The translations under genes and the position numbers were made by a program. The notes beneath the pieces were generated by a model. The model searched no databases. It saw only the letters and a program-made list of their open reading frames with translations, and was not told the origin of the DNA. DNA of 37,790 nt from Alphaproteobacteria bacterium (lineage in GTDB: Bacteria; Pseudomonadota; Alphaproteobacteria; Acetobacterales; Acetobacteraceae), in NCBI GenBank assembly GCA_017307285.1, contig JAFKFI010000076.1, positions 1 to 37,790 of the forward strand. Reading direction: 5' to 3'. Below, one piece after another: positions 18,559 to 26,568 of this stretch; position 1 is the first letter of the stretch; every line of letters starts with the position of its first letter.

Positions 18559-19446
18559 ATGAGCGGGATCGCGCATCGCTATGCCACGCTGTCGAGCGTG
18601 AAGATGCACTACGTGGAAGCGGGGTCAGGCGCGCCGCTGGTGTTGCTGCACGGCTATCCCGAGACCTGGTACGAATGGCGCCACGTGATCCCGCTGCTGG
18701 CACCGCGCTTTCGGGTGATCGCGCCCGATCTGCGCGGGCTCGGCGACACGTCGCGGCCGGCGGGCGGCTACGATAAGCGCAGCATTGCGGGGGATGTGCG
18801 CGAGCTGCTGCGCGACCACCTCAAGCTCGATGCGATCGGCCTGGTCGGGCACGACTGGGGCGGCCCGACGGCGTATGCGCTGACGCGGCTCGATCCGGCG
18901 TTGGTGCAGAAGCTCGCGATTATCGACGTGGTGATTCCGGGCGACGGGCGGCCGGGCGGAATTTCACAAGGTGGCGCGCGCTGGCACCACGGCTTCCACC
19001 GCACGCCGCATTTGCCAGAGGCGCTGACCGCCGGGCGCGAGGCGATCTATCTCTCGTATTTCTACGACGAATACGTCTCGGTGGCGGGCGCGATCACGTC
19101 GGCCGACATTGCCGAGTATGCGCGCACCTATTCGCAGCCTGGCGCGATGCGCTGCGGCTTCGAGTTCTACCGCGCGACCGACGAGGATGCGCTGGTCAAT
19201 GCGGGGGAATTGGCGCGGGTCGGCAAGCTGCGCATTCCGGTGCTGGGGATTGCCGGCGGGGCGGGGCGGGGGCGGGGAGCGGAGCTTGAGGAGTCGCTGC
19301 GGCGCGTGGCGGATGATCCGCGCTGCCACGTGCTGCCGGGGGTCGGCCATATGGTTCCCGAGGAGGCGCCGGAACAGGTCGCGGCGTTGCTGGAGGGGTT
19401 CTTTGCGGCGTGGGCTAGCCCGCTGCAAAAGAACATACAGGCTTGA
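18559..19446 (+). CDS. alpha/beta hydrolase, epoxide-hydrolase-like
   Basis: A 295-residue alpha/beta-fold hydrolase. HGYPETWYEW at 31-40 is the oxyanion motif typical of epoxide hydrolases. The nucleophile motif GHDWGG puts an Asp at residue 99, as in epoxide hydrolases and haloalkane dehalogenases, rather than a Ser. The catalytic His is in PGVGHMVPEEAPEQV near the end. The start has a GGGGAG ribosome site. The gene is divergent from the MFS/LLM run, so a shared pathway is possible: a flavin enzyme could make an epoxide-like product that this enzyme opens. This is inference. Fluoroacetate-type or haloalkane dehalogenation is the alternative. Confidence 0.9.
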   Translation: MSGIAHRYATLSSVKMHYVEAGSGAPLVLLHGYPETWYEWRHVIPLLAPRFRVIAPDLRGLGDTSRPAGGYDKRSIAGDVRELLRDHLKLDAIGLVGHDWGGPTAYALTRLDPALVQKLAIIDVVIPGDGRPGGISQGGARWHHGFHRTPHLPEALTAGREAIYLSYFYDEYVSVAGAITSADIAEYARTYSQPGAMRCGFEFYRATDEDALVNAGELARVGKLRIPVLGIAGGAGRGRGAELEESLRRVADDPRCHVLPGVGHMVPEEAPEQVAALLEGFFAAWASPLQKNIQA

Positions 19447-19479
19447 CCCGGCCAAGGCAGGGGGAGCGAAGGGACTTCG

Positions 19480-19725
19480 TTACCCGAGGCGCGGGAGCGA
19501 ATCGTCGCGCATCCAAGCGCTAAATTGTTCTGGTGTTAGCCCCATCCATCCCGCGACAGACGCACCCAGGCCATCGAGCGCTTGCTGATATGCGAGCCTG
19601 AACGCTCCGCGTGCCTCATCTTCGTTTTTGAACATGTTGTTCTTGTACCAATACATTACCGGACTGATCTGCGTCGTACCTGGGCCCACGTCGATACTTT
19701 GCCGGTGCTCTTTCTGAGTCGTCAT
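19480..19725 (-). CDS. small hypothetical protein, 81 residues
   Basis: I do not recognise this protein. It is hydrophilic, starts MTTQKEHRQSIDVGPGTTQ, and has a GGMYWYKN-like aromatic segment (actual text VMYWYKNNMF), then an amphipathic helix and WMGLTPEQFSAWMRDDSLP at the end. The last segment resembles the C-terminal 'LTxEEFxxW' motif of several small proteins of unknown role. It lies 123 bases after the HepT stop on the same strand, so a shared transcript with the toxin-antitoxin-like genes is possible. The ribosome site is weak. The A+T content is a little higher than in the neighbours, which suits recent acquisition. Confidence 0.55.
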   Translation of the reverse strand: MTTQKEHRQSIDVGPGTTQISPVMYWYKNNMFKNEDEARGAFRLAYQQALDGLGASVAGWMGLTPEQFSAWMRDDSLPRLG

Positions 19726-19848
19726 TTCAACCCACTCTTGTTGGACCTACCTGGCCGCCACTCGCGTAACATCTTTTCACAACTTGCCGACTTCAACTCG
19801 GGAAGTCGGCGGGAACCACGCCAGCCGCAACGCGGAGACAGCCGGAAA

Positions 19849-20208
19849 TCATGCCGGGCCATCGAGCGTCGCCAATTCCTGCTCGACCACGCTGCGGAGT
19901 GGTGGCAGGTGATAGATTAAGGTATCCCATATGTCGCGCGGCGTTACGTCTTCATATTCATGGCGATAGATATTTCCCGCCGCGGCCATGTCGCGCCATC
20001 GAATGGATGGGTGGCGTGCTTTCAGCTCGGTCGGCAACCGCCGCGACGCCTCGGAAATCACCTCCAGACATCGGGTAATGGCGTAAATCGTGCGTAGATC
20101 ACCGTGGAACGCGTCGAAATCCATCCCCGTCGCGAACTGCTGAGCAAGGGCGATATGGTGGCGAATGTCGTCGAGCCAGCGACGCACGTCGTCTGCGTCA
20201 GAAGGCAT
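19849..20208 (-). CDS. HepT-like RNase toxin (DUF86), atypical motif
   Basis: A 119-residue DUF86/HepT protein, a helical HEPN fold. In MntA-HepT modules this is the RNase toxin, silenced by nucleotidyl transfer from its partner. The protein is all helix with the active region RWRDMAAAGNIYRHEYEDVT at roughly residues 70-89. The usual RN(x)4H pattern is replaced: Gly-Asn stands where Arg-Asn is expected and an Arg sits directly before the His, while His-x-Tyr is kept. It overlaps the 3' end of the nucleotidyltransferase gene by 11 bases, the arrangement typical for the pair. The altered motif makes activity uncertain, although this variant occurs in many relatives. Confidence 0.85.
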   Translation of the reverse strand: MPSDADDVRRWLDDIRHHIALAQQFATGMDFDAFHGDLRTIYAITRCLEVISEASRRLPTELKARHPSIRWRDMAAAGNIYRHEYEDVTPRDIWDTLIYHLPPLRSVVEQELATLDGPA

Positions 20209-20494
20209 AGATCGCGTCGGCTGTGGCGGCCGGACGGACGTAAGGTTTCAGCCCCTCGCGATCGACGACATCGACCGGCCCATCGAACAGCCCAGCGATG
20301 TATTCCTTGAGACCGGCGTACCCCCAGACGCCAATATGGGCACGGGGATCAATCTCGATCATGATGTCGGTGTCGCTGTCCGGGCGCGCATCACCCCGTG
20401 CGCGGGAGCCGAACAGGGCGGCATGGGCTACGCCGCGCGCGCGCAACTCGGCTTCGTTGGCTCGCAAGCAGGCGATGATGTCTTCTCGATTCAT
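20198..20494 (-). CDS. MntA-like minimal nucleotidyltransferase (antitoxin)
   Basis: A 98-residue minimal nucleotidyltransferase. The family active site is GSRARGDARPDSDTDIMIEI (GS-x9/10-DxD), with the metal Asp pair in DTDIMI, and VDVVDREGL supplies the third acidic region. MntA proteins AMPylate HepT at its conserved tyrosine. The start has an excellent ribosome site (AGGAGA five bases before the ATG). The gene overlaps hepT by 11 bases, so expression is coupled in the usual antitoxin-first order. Alternatives such as a stand-alone nucleotidyltransferase are less likely given the partner. Confidence 0.9.
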   Translation of the reverse strand: MNREDIIACLRANEAELRARGVAHAALFGSRARGDARPDSDTDIMIEIDPRAHIGVWGYAGLKEYIAGLFDGPVDVVDREGLKPYVRPAATADAIYAF

Positions 20495-20539
20495 GGTTCT
20501 CCTATAGCAGAAGGCCGGCTCGCACTCATCCTGTCCGTG

Positions 20540-21163
20540 TCACACAGGCACGCGCACCGTAAGCAGTTGCATCAGGTCGTGAACGACAAAGCGGGTCTCG
20601 ACGAGTTCAAGGCCGGCTTCGGGAACATGGCTCGCGGTGTTTCGATCGAAACCCGCACCGTAGGCCCAGGCCACCCAGGGCTCCCACAGCGCAACGCCGA
20701 GCCGTCGCAGTCGCCCATGAGGGCGGACATATTCCAGCAGTCGGATCGTCCCGCCAGGCCGCACCACGCGGCGTAGCTCGCGCAAAGCGGGCACCTGCAG
20801 TTCCTCGGCAAGCACGCAAAACAGGAAGGTCGCCACGGCGGCATCGAAGGATGCCGGGGGGAAGTCGAGAAGCGCGACATCCATCTGCCGCAACTCGATC
20901 GCCGGCCCCGCCTGCGGCTTGCGCCGCGCGGCCCGCGCCAGCATCGCGGGGCTGAGGTCGATGCCGACGATGCTCGCGCCGCGTGGGTAGAAGGGCATGT
21001 TGCGGCCGGTGCCCATGCCGGCGTCGAGAATCCGGCCCCCGAGACCATCGAACAGCAACGGCCTGATCCGTCGATACCGTCGATACTCGAACGGCAGATC
21101 GAGCAGATCGTAGAATGGGGCGATGCGTTGATACCGGTTCAGCGCGGAAGTCGCCGCGCACAT
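20540..21163 (-). CDS. class I SAM-dependent methyltransferase (UbiE-like)
   Basis: A 207-residue methyltransferase with the UbiE/COQ5-like architecture: PFYDLLDLPFEYRRYRR near the start, SAM motif RILDAGMGTGRNMPFYPRGA at roughly 50-69, VGIDLSPAML as motif II, and the VRPGGTIRLLEY motif before the C-terminal part. The ATG at 21163 has an AGGGAG ribosome site, and the longer frame upstream is not supported. It may methylate a quinone, lipid or other small molecule. A Cys-rich or arsenite-like motif is absent. It is divergent from a crotonase gene across about 120 bases. Confidence 0.9.
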   Translation of the reverse strand: MCAATSALNRYQRIAPFYDLLDLPFEYRRYRRIRPLLFDGLGGRILDAGMGTGRNMPFYPRGASIVGIDLSPAMLARAARRKPQAGPAIELRQMDVALLDFPPASFDAAVATFLFCVLAEELQVPALRELRRVVRPGGTIRLLEYVRPHGRLRRLGVALWEPWVAWAYGAGFDRNTASHVPEAGLELVETRFVVHDLMQLLTVRVPV

Positions 21164-21284
21164 GCCGCAGTCTCCCTGACTTGTCCCTCCCGGCCGGTCC
21201 AGCCGCCCCGATCCGTGCCAAGTTTGACACCTCCCGGAGCGCGTGACCAACTCGCGCAGCAGCAAGGAGGGGGCGCGAGCGCCG

Positions 21285-22058
21285 ATGGCATACGAACAGA
21301 TCAAGGTCAGCACCGAGGGACACATCGCGACGATCGAGTTGCGGCGGGCGCCGAACAACCATGTCAACGTGCCGATGATCGGCGAGATCGGCGAGGCGCT
21401 CGAAGGCTTCGATCGGGACAAGGACATCCGCGCGATCGTGCTGTGCTCGGACGGCAAGCATTTCTCCGCGGGCGCCGACCTCGTCACGCGCGGGCCCGAC
21501 GGGCGGGAGATCGGCGCGGGGCGGCGGCATCTCTACAAGGAGGCGATCCGTCTCGTGCGCACGGGCAAGCCGATCGTTGCCGCGGTGCAGGGGGCGGCGG
21601 TGGGCGCGGGTCTCGGCCTCGCGCTGGTGGCCGATTTCCGTGTCACCTGCGCCGAGGCGCGCTTCTCCGCCAATTTCACTCGGCTCGGCTTCCATCCCGG
21701 CTTCGGCCTGACCGCGACCTTGCCGCGCCTGGTCGGCCAATCAAAGGCGGCGCTGCTGATGTACACGGGTCGCCGCGTCCCCGGCGACGAGGCGGTGGCG
21801 ATGGGGCTCGCCGACGTTCTGGTGCCGCTCGCCGATGTGCGGAAGGCGGCGACCGAGCTCGCCACCGAGATCGCCCAATCGGCGCCGCTCGCGATTGTGG
21901 CGACGCGCGAGACCTTGCGGCGCGGATTGGCCGAGGCGTTCGGCGCGGCGACGGAGCGCGAGTTCGAGGAACAGGACTGGCTGCGCAAGACCGCCGACTA
22001 CAAGGAAGGCGTCAAGGCGATGTCGGAGCGGCGCCTGCCGAACTTCATCGCCGACTGA
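21285..22058 (+). CDS. crotonase-fold protein (enoyl-CoA hydratase/isomerase family), catalytic Glu residues absent
   Basis: A 257-residue crotonase-fold protein that would bind an acyl-CoA in the cytosol. The oxyanion region is KHFSAGADL (residues 58-66) and VGAGLGLALV is the second loop. The two glutamates of enoyl-CoA hydratase (Glu144 and Glu164 in the rat enzyme) align with Gly111 and Phe131, the exact 20-residue spacing. Hydratase activity is therefore unlikely, and isomerase, hydrolase or decarboxylase roles remain open. The ATG at 21285 starts the fold. AAGGAGG is 14 bases before it, which is far, and a GTG at 21243 is the alternative. It is divergent from the methyltransferase. Confidence 0.9.
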   Translation: MAYEQIKVSTEGHIATIELRRAPNNHVNVPMIGEIGEALEGFDRDKDIRAIVLCSDGKHFSAGADLVTRGPDGREIGAGRRHLYKEAIRLVRTGKPIVAAVQGAAVGAGLGLALVADFRVTCAEARFSANFTRLGFHPGFGLTATLPRLVGQSKAALLMYTGRRVPGDEAVAMGLADVLVPLADVRKAATELATEIAQSAPLAIVATRETLRRGLAEAFGAATEREFEEQDWLRKTADYKEGVKAMSERRLPNFIAD

Positions 22059-22062
22059 ACGC

Positions 22063-22081
22063 CGCCGGCGCTCGGCCGGCG
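22063..22081 (+). terminator. possible hairpin after the crotonase gene
   Basis: CGCCGGC (22063-22069) and GCCGGCG (22075-22081) form a perfect 7-bp stem with a 5-base loop, starting 4 bases after the crotonase stop. No T-run follows. The stem is strong enough to protect or stop a transcript, but in such G+C-rich DNA it can arise by chance. Confidence 0.3.
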
Positions 22082-22148
22082 ACCGCCTTGCGACCGCCAT
22101 TCTTTTGCGCAACACCCGACCGTAACAGTGCGCGGGAAGGCGTGGTCT

Positions 22149-23120
22149 ATGGAGTGGAAGGGCTGCAAGGTGTTGGTGACGGGCGGGGCCGGGTTTCTCG
22201 GCGCCAATCTGTGTCACGAGTTGGCGGCGCGGGGCGCGCGGGTAACGGCGCTCGACGGCTTCTTGTACGGCGGGGGCGCCAATCCCGCCAATCTGGAGGG
22301 CGCCAGGGTCGAGCTGGTGCGCGGCGATATCCGCGAGATCGATCTGCGGCCGCTGTGCGAGGGCGCGGCGGTGATTTTCAATCTGGCCGCCCAGACCAGC
22401 CACATGGGCGGCCAGCTCGATCCGCTGGCGGACATCGCGGTCAACGCCGTCGCACAGGTGCGGCTGATCCAGGCGGCGCGCGAGGCGGCGCCCGATGCGG
22501 TAGTGGTCCACGCCTCGACGCGCCAATTCTACGGCCGCGCGCAGCGGCTGCCGGTGGACGAGAACCACCCGGTGGCGCCCCCCGATGCCAACGGCGTGTC
22601 CAAGTTCGCCGGCGAGCAGTACTGGATGATCGAGCATCGCGTGCAGGGCCGACCGGTGGTTTCGTTACGACTGACGAACTGCTACGGCCCGCGGCTGCGC
22701 ATCCGCGACGCGCGGCAGACCTTCCTCGGCATCTGGATTCGTTGCGTGCTGGAAGGTCGGCCGTTCGAGGTATGGGGCGGCGCGCAGCTGCGTGACCTGA
22801 CCTATGTGGACGACGTAACGGCGGCGTTCATCGCCGCGGCGGAGCACCCGGCCTGCCACGGCCGCATCTTCAACATCGGGGGCGCGCCGCCTGCCTCCCT
22901 GCAAGACATCGCCGAACTCATGGTGCGGCTGTCGGGCGGCGGCGGGCGTTACGTCACCCGCGAGTTTCCCGCCGACCGCGCCCGCATCGATATCGGCAGC
23001 TACCACGCCGACGACAGCGCATTTCGCGCGGCGACCGGCTGGCGGCCGGAGGTCGGGCTGGAGGAGGGCATCGCCCGCTCGCTCGACTGGTTCCGCCCGC
23101 GACTGGCGGCTTACCTTTGA
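22149..23120 (+). CDS. NAD-dependent epimerase/dehydratase (extended SDR)
   Basis: A 323-residue extended SDR acting on nucleotide sugars. The NAD loop TGGAGFLG is at 11-18 and the Rossmann continuation NLAAQTSHMGG at about 78-88. The active Ser/Thr is in HASTRQFYG at about residue 121-129. The usual YxxxK tyrosine is replaced: Asn148-GVS-Lys152 (DANGVSKFAGE) stands there. Relatives with NGxxK at this position exist, so this may be a subfamily. LRLTNCYGPRLR and YVDDVTAAFIAA are further family motifs. The ATG at 22149 starts the NAD loop correctly. It is coupled to a sugar aminotransferase, suggesting a deoxyamino-sugar path. Confidence 0.9.
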   Translation: MEWKGCKVLVTGGAGFLGANLCHELAARGARVTALDGFLYGGGANPANLEGARVELVRGDIREIDLRPLCEGAAVIFNLAAQTSHMGGQLDPLADIAVNAVAQVRLIQAAREAAPDAVVVHASTRQFYGRAQRLPVDENHPVAPPDANGVSKFAGEQYWMIEHRVQGRPVVSLRLTNCYGPRLRIRDARQTFLGIWIRCVLEGRPFEVWGGAQLRDLTYVDDVTAAFIAAAEHPACHGRIFNIGGAPPASLQDIAELMVRLSGGGGRYVTREFPADRARIDIGSYHADDSAFRAATGWRPEVGLEEGIARSLDWFRPRLAAYL

Positions 23121-24238
23121 TGATTCCGGCGGCGAATCCCGGCGCTGGCTATCGCGCGCTCAAGGCAGAGATCGACGCGGCGGTCGCTCGCACGCTGGAG
23201 TCCGGCTGGTACATTCTCGGGCAAGAAGGAAAGGCGTTCGAGCAGGAATTCGCTGCGTGGCTGGGGGCGGGGCACGCGGTGGGCTGCGGCAACGGCACGG
23301 ATGCGCTGGCGCTTGCGTTGCGCGGCCTTGGAATCGGCCCCGGCATGGCGGTGGTAACGGTCTCACACACGGCCGTCGCGACGGTCGCCGCGATCGAGAT
23401 GGCCGGGGCGGTGCCGGTGCTGATCGACATCGATCCTCTGCACTACACGATGGACCCGGTGGAGTTGGCGGAGGTGCTGGCGCATCCACCATCCGGCCTG
23501 CCGCCGATCCACGCCGCGATCCCGGTGCATCTCTACGGGCAGGCGGCGGACATGGAAGCGATCCTCGCCGTTTGCGCCCGGCATGGCGTGGCGGTGATCG
23601 AGGATTGCAGCCAGGCGCACGGCGCGAGCCTGAACGGGAAGAAGCTCGGGACTTTGGGCGCCATCGGTACGTTCAGCTTGTACCCGACGAAGAATCTCGG
23701 CGCACTTGGCGATGGCGGCGTGTTGGCGACCGACGACGCGGAGCTGGCGGCGCGCATCGGGGCGCTGCGCCAATACGGCTGGCGGACGCACTACGTTTCC
23801 GACGCGGTCGGCGTGAACAGCCGGCTCGATGAGCTGCAAGCCGCCATCTTACGGGTGAAGCTGCGGCATCTCGATGCCGGCAATGCGCGCCGCCAAGCGA
23901 TCGCAGCGCACTACGATGCCGCACTGTCGGACAACGCGATGGCGCCGCCAGCCCGGCGGCCAGGCGGAACGCACGTATTCCATCAATATGTGGTCCGCGT
24001 GGCAGAGCGAGAGGCGGCGCAAGCCCGTCTGCGGAAGGAGGGAATCGGCACGGGCATCCATTATCCCGTACCGGTGCATCGCCAACCCGCCTACCGGGAC
24101 CGGGTGGCACTCGGGCCGGCACGATGCCGCGCGAGCGAGGCCGCCGCGCGCGAGGTGCTCAGCTTGCCGATCTATCCCGAACTCACGGACCTGGATGTCA
24201 CAGGCGTTGTCGAGGCCATCGGACGCAGCCTCGCATAG
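23120..24238 (+). CDS. DegT/DnrJ/EryC1/StrS aminotransferase
   Basis: A 372-residue PLP-dependent sugar aminotransferase that converts a keto-sugar nucleotide to an amino-sugar with glutamate as likely donor. The internal aldimine lysine is Lys191 in SLYPTKNLGALGDGG. Other family elements are GNGTDALALALRGLGIG near residue 57-73, VIEDCSQAHGA and the substrate loop GVNSRLDELQAA. The ATG at 23120 overlaps the epimerase stop by one base (TGATG), so the two are coupled. Together they suit a step in making a 3- or 4-amino sugar of a surface glycan, but no glycosyltransferase is adjacent, so the pathway is not complete here. Confidence 0.93.
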   Translation: MIPAANPGAGYRALKAEIDAAVARTLESGWYILGQEGKAFEQEFAAWLGAGHAVGCGNGTDALALALRGLGIGPGMAVVTVSHTAVATVAAIEMAGAVPVLIDIDPLHYTMDPVELAEVLAHPPSGLPPIHAAIPVHLYGQAADMEAILAVCARHGVAVIEDCSQAHGASLNGKKLGTLGAIGTFSLYPTKNLGALGDGGVLATDDAELAARIGALRQYGWRTHYVSDAVGVNSRLDELQAAILRVKLRHLDAGNARRQAIAAHYDAALSDNAMAPPARRPGGTHVFHQYVVRVAEREAAQARLRKEGIGTGIHYPVPVHRQPAYRDRVALGPARCRASEAAAREVLSLPIYPELTDLDVTGVVEAIGRSLA

Positions 24239-24399
24239 CCAGGCTCAGCGCATATCCCGATCGTGCCGCTGCCGCCAGCATGCATCGTTCCCGGATGCCG
24301 CGAGATTTATGTTTCGATCGATTAAGATTGTCTGTTACGATTTGGATGTGACGCGGCAAGCAGCGAGGCGGCGTCAGCATGGCATGAGAGGGAGCCATT

Positions 24400-26538
24400 A
24401 TGCGATTCGCCGCATTCCTCACAGGGCTGCTTGCCGCGGTTGCGTCGGGGGGTGCCCTCGGTTGGTGGCTTGCCACGTTCGTGATGCGGCTGGTGGCGCG
24501 CGGCCTGGAACGCACAAGGCCGCTGCAGACTGGACCGCTGCCAGCCTGCGCGGCGGTGCTGCTGCTGCCCGCCCTGCTGGTCGCGGCTGTTATCCTGGCG
24601 CTTGCGGGCACGGTGCTCTGGGTCCTGCTGCGCGCGCCCGGCCTAGTCGGAGCCGATCAGTCCAACCTTGCCGGCGCATGGGACGTACTGGCGGCGATCG
24701 CCGCATTCCTGATCGTTGCGGCGGGGGTCGTGGCAGCGTTCAGCGAGGCGTTCGGCGCGATCGGGGCGGCGCGACGGCGCTGGTCCTTGATCGAACGCGA
24801 TCATCCCTGGCCAGCGGACAAGGTCGACGCTCAATATGGCGGGCCTGGCGGACGCCGTATTGTCATTTGCTGCGACGGCACGAGCAACCGGCCGGATCGC
24901 CAGGAGGACGGTGAAGCGGCGCCCACCAATGTCTGCAAGCTGTGGCGGGCACTGTGCAACGACGAGACCCAGACCGTCTGGTACCAGGCCGGCGTCGGCT
25001 CCGACACATCCTCGACCTCCCGGCAGATGCGTCGAACCAAGATGCTCCTGACAGTGGCCGGCGCCAATTCGGGGTCGCAGGTCGCGGCCTTCTTCAGCCG
25101 GATCAACCGGATGATGGAAAGCGCGTTCGGCACCGGCATCAGTGAAGGGATCGTCAACGGCTATACCGAGATCGTGCGTCAGTACAGGCCCGGCGACAGG
25201 ATATATCTCATCGGCTTCTCGCGCGGCGCTTACACCGCCCGCTGCATTGCCGGTGTGATCTCCCGCTGCGGGTTGCTCCGCGCCGAGAACATTCGATACG
25301 CCGAGGAGATGGTGCGGCTCTATCGCTCCCGTCGTGATCAGGAAGCCACCGTGCAGGTGCGGCGAGAACTGATCCACCCAGAGCGCGTGGTCGAGTTCGT
25401 CGGCGTGTTCGATACCGTGGCCTCGCTGGGCGTGCCGCTGTGGGGTTGGTGGTTCCGCCTGTTTCCCATCTGGACCATGGGACCGCTGGCGACCGATCCG
25501 GTGAAGGCCTGCCGCCACGTCTATCACGCACTGGCCATGGACGAGCGACGCTCGGAGTTCGTCCCCACCCTGTTTGCAAACCCCGGCAGTGACCGCGGCC
25601 CCGACGATCAGCTTCAGACATTGGAGCAAGTCTGGTTCCGCGGTGCTCATGCCGATATCGGTGGCGGCTACGCTGCGCACGAACTCTCGGACATCACGCT
25701 CGGCTGGATGATGGATGCGATGGGGCGGCACGGGCTGCGGCTGCACAAGGGCGCGCGCAGCAACCTGTCTCCCGACCCGCTGGGCCGATTGCACGACGAG
25801 ATGGAGCGCCAGCCCAGCTGGAAGCTCCTGGGTAGCTGGCCTCGCTGGCATCCCGCGCCGGGTGCCGGTCCTGATCCTCAAGGGACGAAGCTGCACCCAA
25901 GCGTACTAGAGCGCGCGGCGATCGTTGAGGCGCGCGGTGGCCGACCCGATCTCACTTGCGTGGGTCCGGAGGAGCCGCTGACCTTCGTCGTCGAAGGTCG
26001 CCGCGACTGGGATCGCACCGGTATCGTCATAGAACAGGGGGTGACGTATCGCCTGACCTATCTCGGTGGCCTGTGGCGCGACGCGCAGAGCGAGCCTTGC
26101 CGGCCGGCCGGCCAGAAGGCGGGCGCATTCGATCTGAGGCGCTGGATGGAATCGGGTCGCAGGCTGCGCGACGAGCCCTGGATGCGGCTGGCGGCGACGG
26201 TGGCGCATCCCCGCAAGTGGGAGCTCAAGGAGAAGGGGGCCGGCGAGCTGCGGCGCATCCTTTTTGGCAAAGACCCGATCGAGCTGACACGGCAGGTCGC
26301 CGCGATCGGCCAGGATCTAGCGTGGCCAGGTTCTTCGATCATGCTTCGCAACGATGCGCCGGCAGGCCTGCTGTATCTTTTTGCCAACGATTGGTGGCAG
26401 ACCGCCAGCAACAACAGCGGCGGCCTTCAGCTGCGCATTGAGCGCCTCGACGAGCCCGACGCCACGCTCCCGCTATGGACGACGCGGGCGTGTGGGTCCT
26501 GGGTCCGGACAGCGCCGGTCATGGAAGCCCGCCCGTGA
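24400..26538 (+). CDS. DUF2235 hydrolase with N-terminal membrane segments
   Basis: A 712-residue DUF2235 protein, the alpha/beta hydrolase family that includes the Tle1-type phospholipase effectors of type VI secretion. The nucleophile is Ser274 in GFSRGAYTAR; Asp338 (GVFDTVASLG) and His417 (RGAHADIGGGYA) complete the triad. The family start IVICCDGTSNRPDR is present. Residues about 4-26, 48-75 and 92-112 are hydrophobic, so the protein is probably anchored in the inner membrane. Soluble Tle1 effectors lack such segments. A 200-residue C-terminal extension is unassigned. The start has an AGGGAG site, and no type VI genes or immunity gene are near. Confidence 0.9.
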   Translation: MRFAAFLTGLLAAVASGGALGWWLATFVMRLVARGLERTRPLQTGPLPACAAVLLLPALLVAAVILALAGTVLWVLLRAPGLVGADQSNLAGAWDVLAAIAAFLIVAAGVVAAFSEAFGAIGAARRRWSLIERDHPWPADKVDAQYGGPGGRRIVICCDGTSNRPDRQEDGEAAPTNVCKLWRALCNDETQTVWYQAGVGSDTSSTSRQMRRTKMLLTVAGANSGSQVAAFFSRINRMMESAFGTGISEGIVNGYTEIVRQYRPGDRIYLIGFSRGAYTARCIAGVISRCGLLRAENIRYAEEMVRLYRSRRDQEATVQVRRELIHPERVVEFVGVFDTVASLGVPLWGWWFRLFPIWTMGPLATDPVKACRHVYHALAMDERRSEFVPTLFANPGSDRGPDDQLQTLEQVWFRGAHADIGGGYAAHELSDITLGWMMDAMGRHGLRLHKGARSNLSPDPLGRLHDEMERQPSWKLLGSWPRWHPAPGAGPDPQGTKLHPSVLERAAIVEARGGRPDLTCVGPEEPLTFVVEGRRDWDRTGIVIEQGVTYRLTYLGGLWRDAQSEPCRPAGQKAGAFDLRRWMESGRRLRDEPWMRLAATVAHPRKWELKEKGAGELRRILFGKDPIELTRQVAAIGQDLAWPGSSIMLRNDAPAGLLYLFANDWWQTASNNSGGLQLRIERLDEPDATLPLWTTRACGSWVRTAPVMEARP

Positions 26539-26568
26539 TTCCGGAAGGTCGCGTGCCTGGCAGCCTGC

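Noticed and set aside
21224-21229. A perfect TTGACA that could be a -35 box for the crotonase gene
   Set aside because: No acceptable -10 box lies 16-18 bases downstream (the place reads CCAACT), so it was not listed as a promoter.
21128-22795. A 555-residue plus-strand open frame across the crotonase and epimerase genes
   Set aside because: It lacks any motif and is Arg/Gly/Ala-rich; both underlying genes are well supported in other frames.
26539-26568. The junction of the DUF2235 and amidase genes as a terminator
   Set aside because: No stem longer than 5 bp and no T-run is visible.
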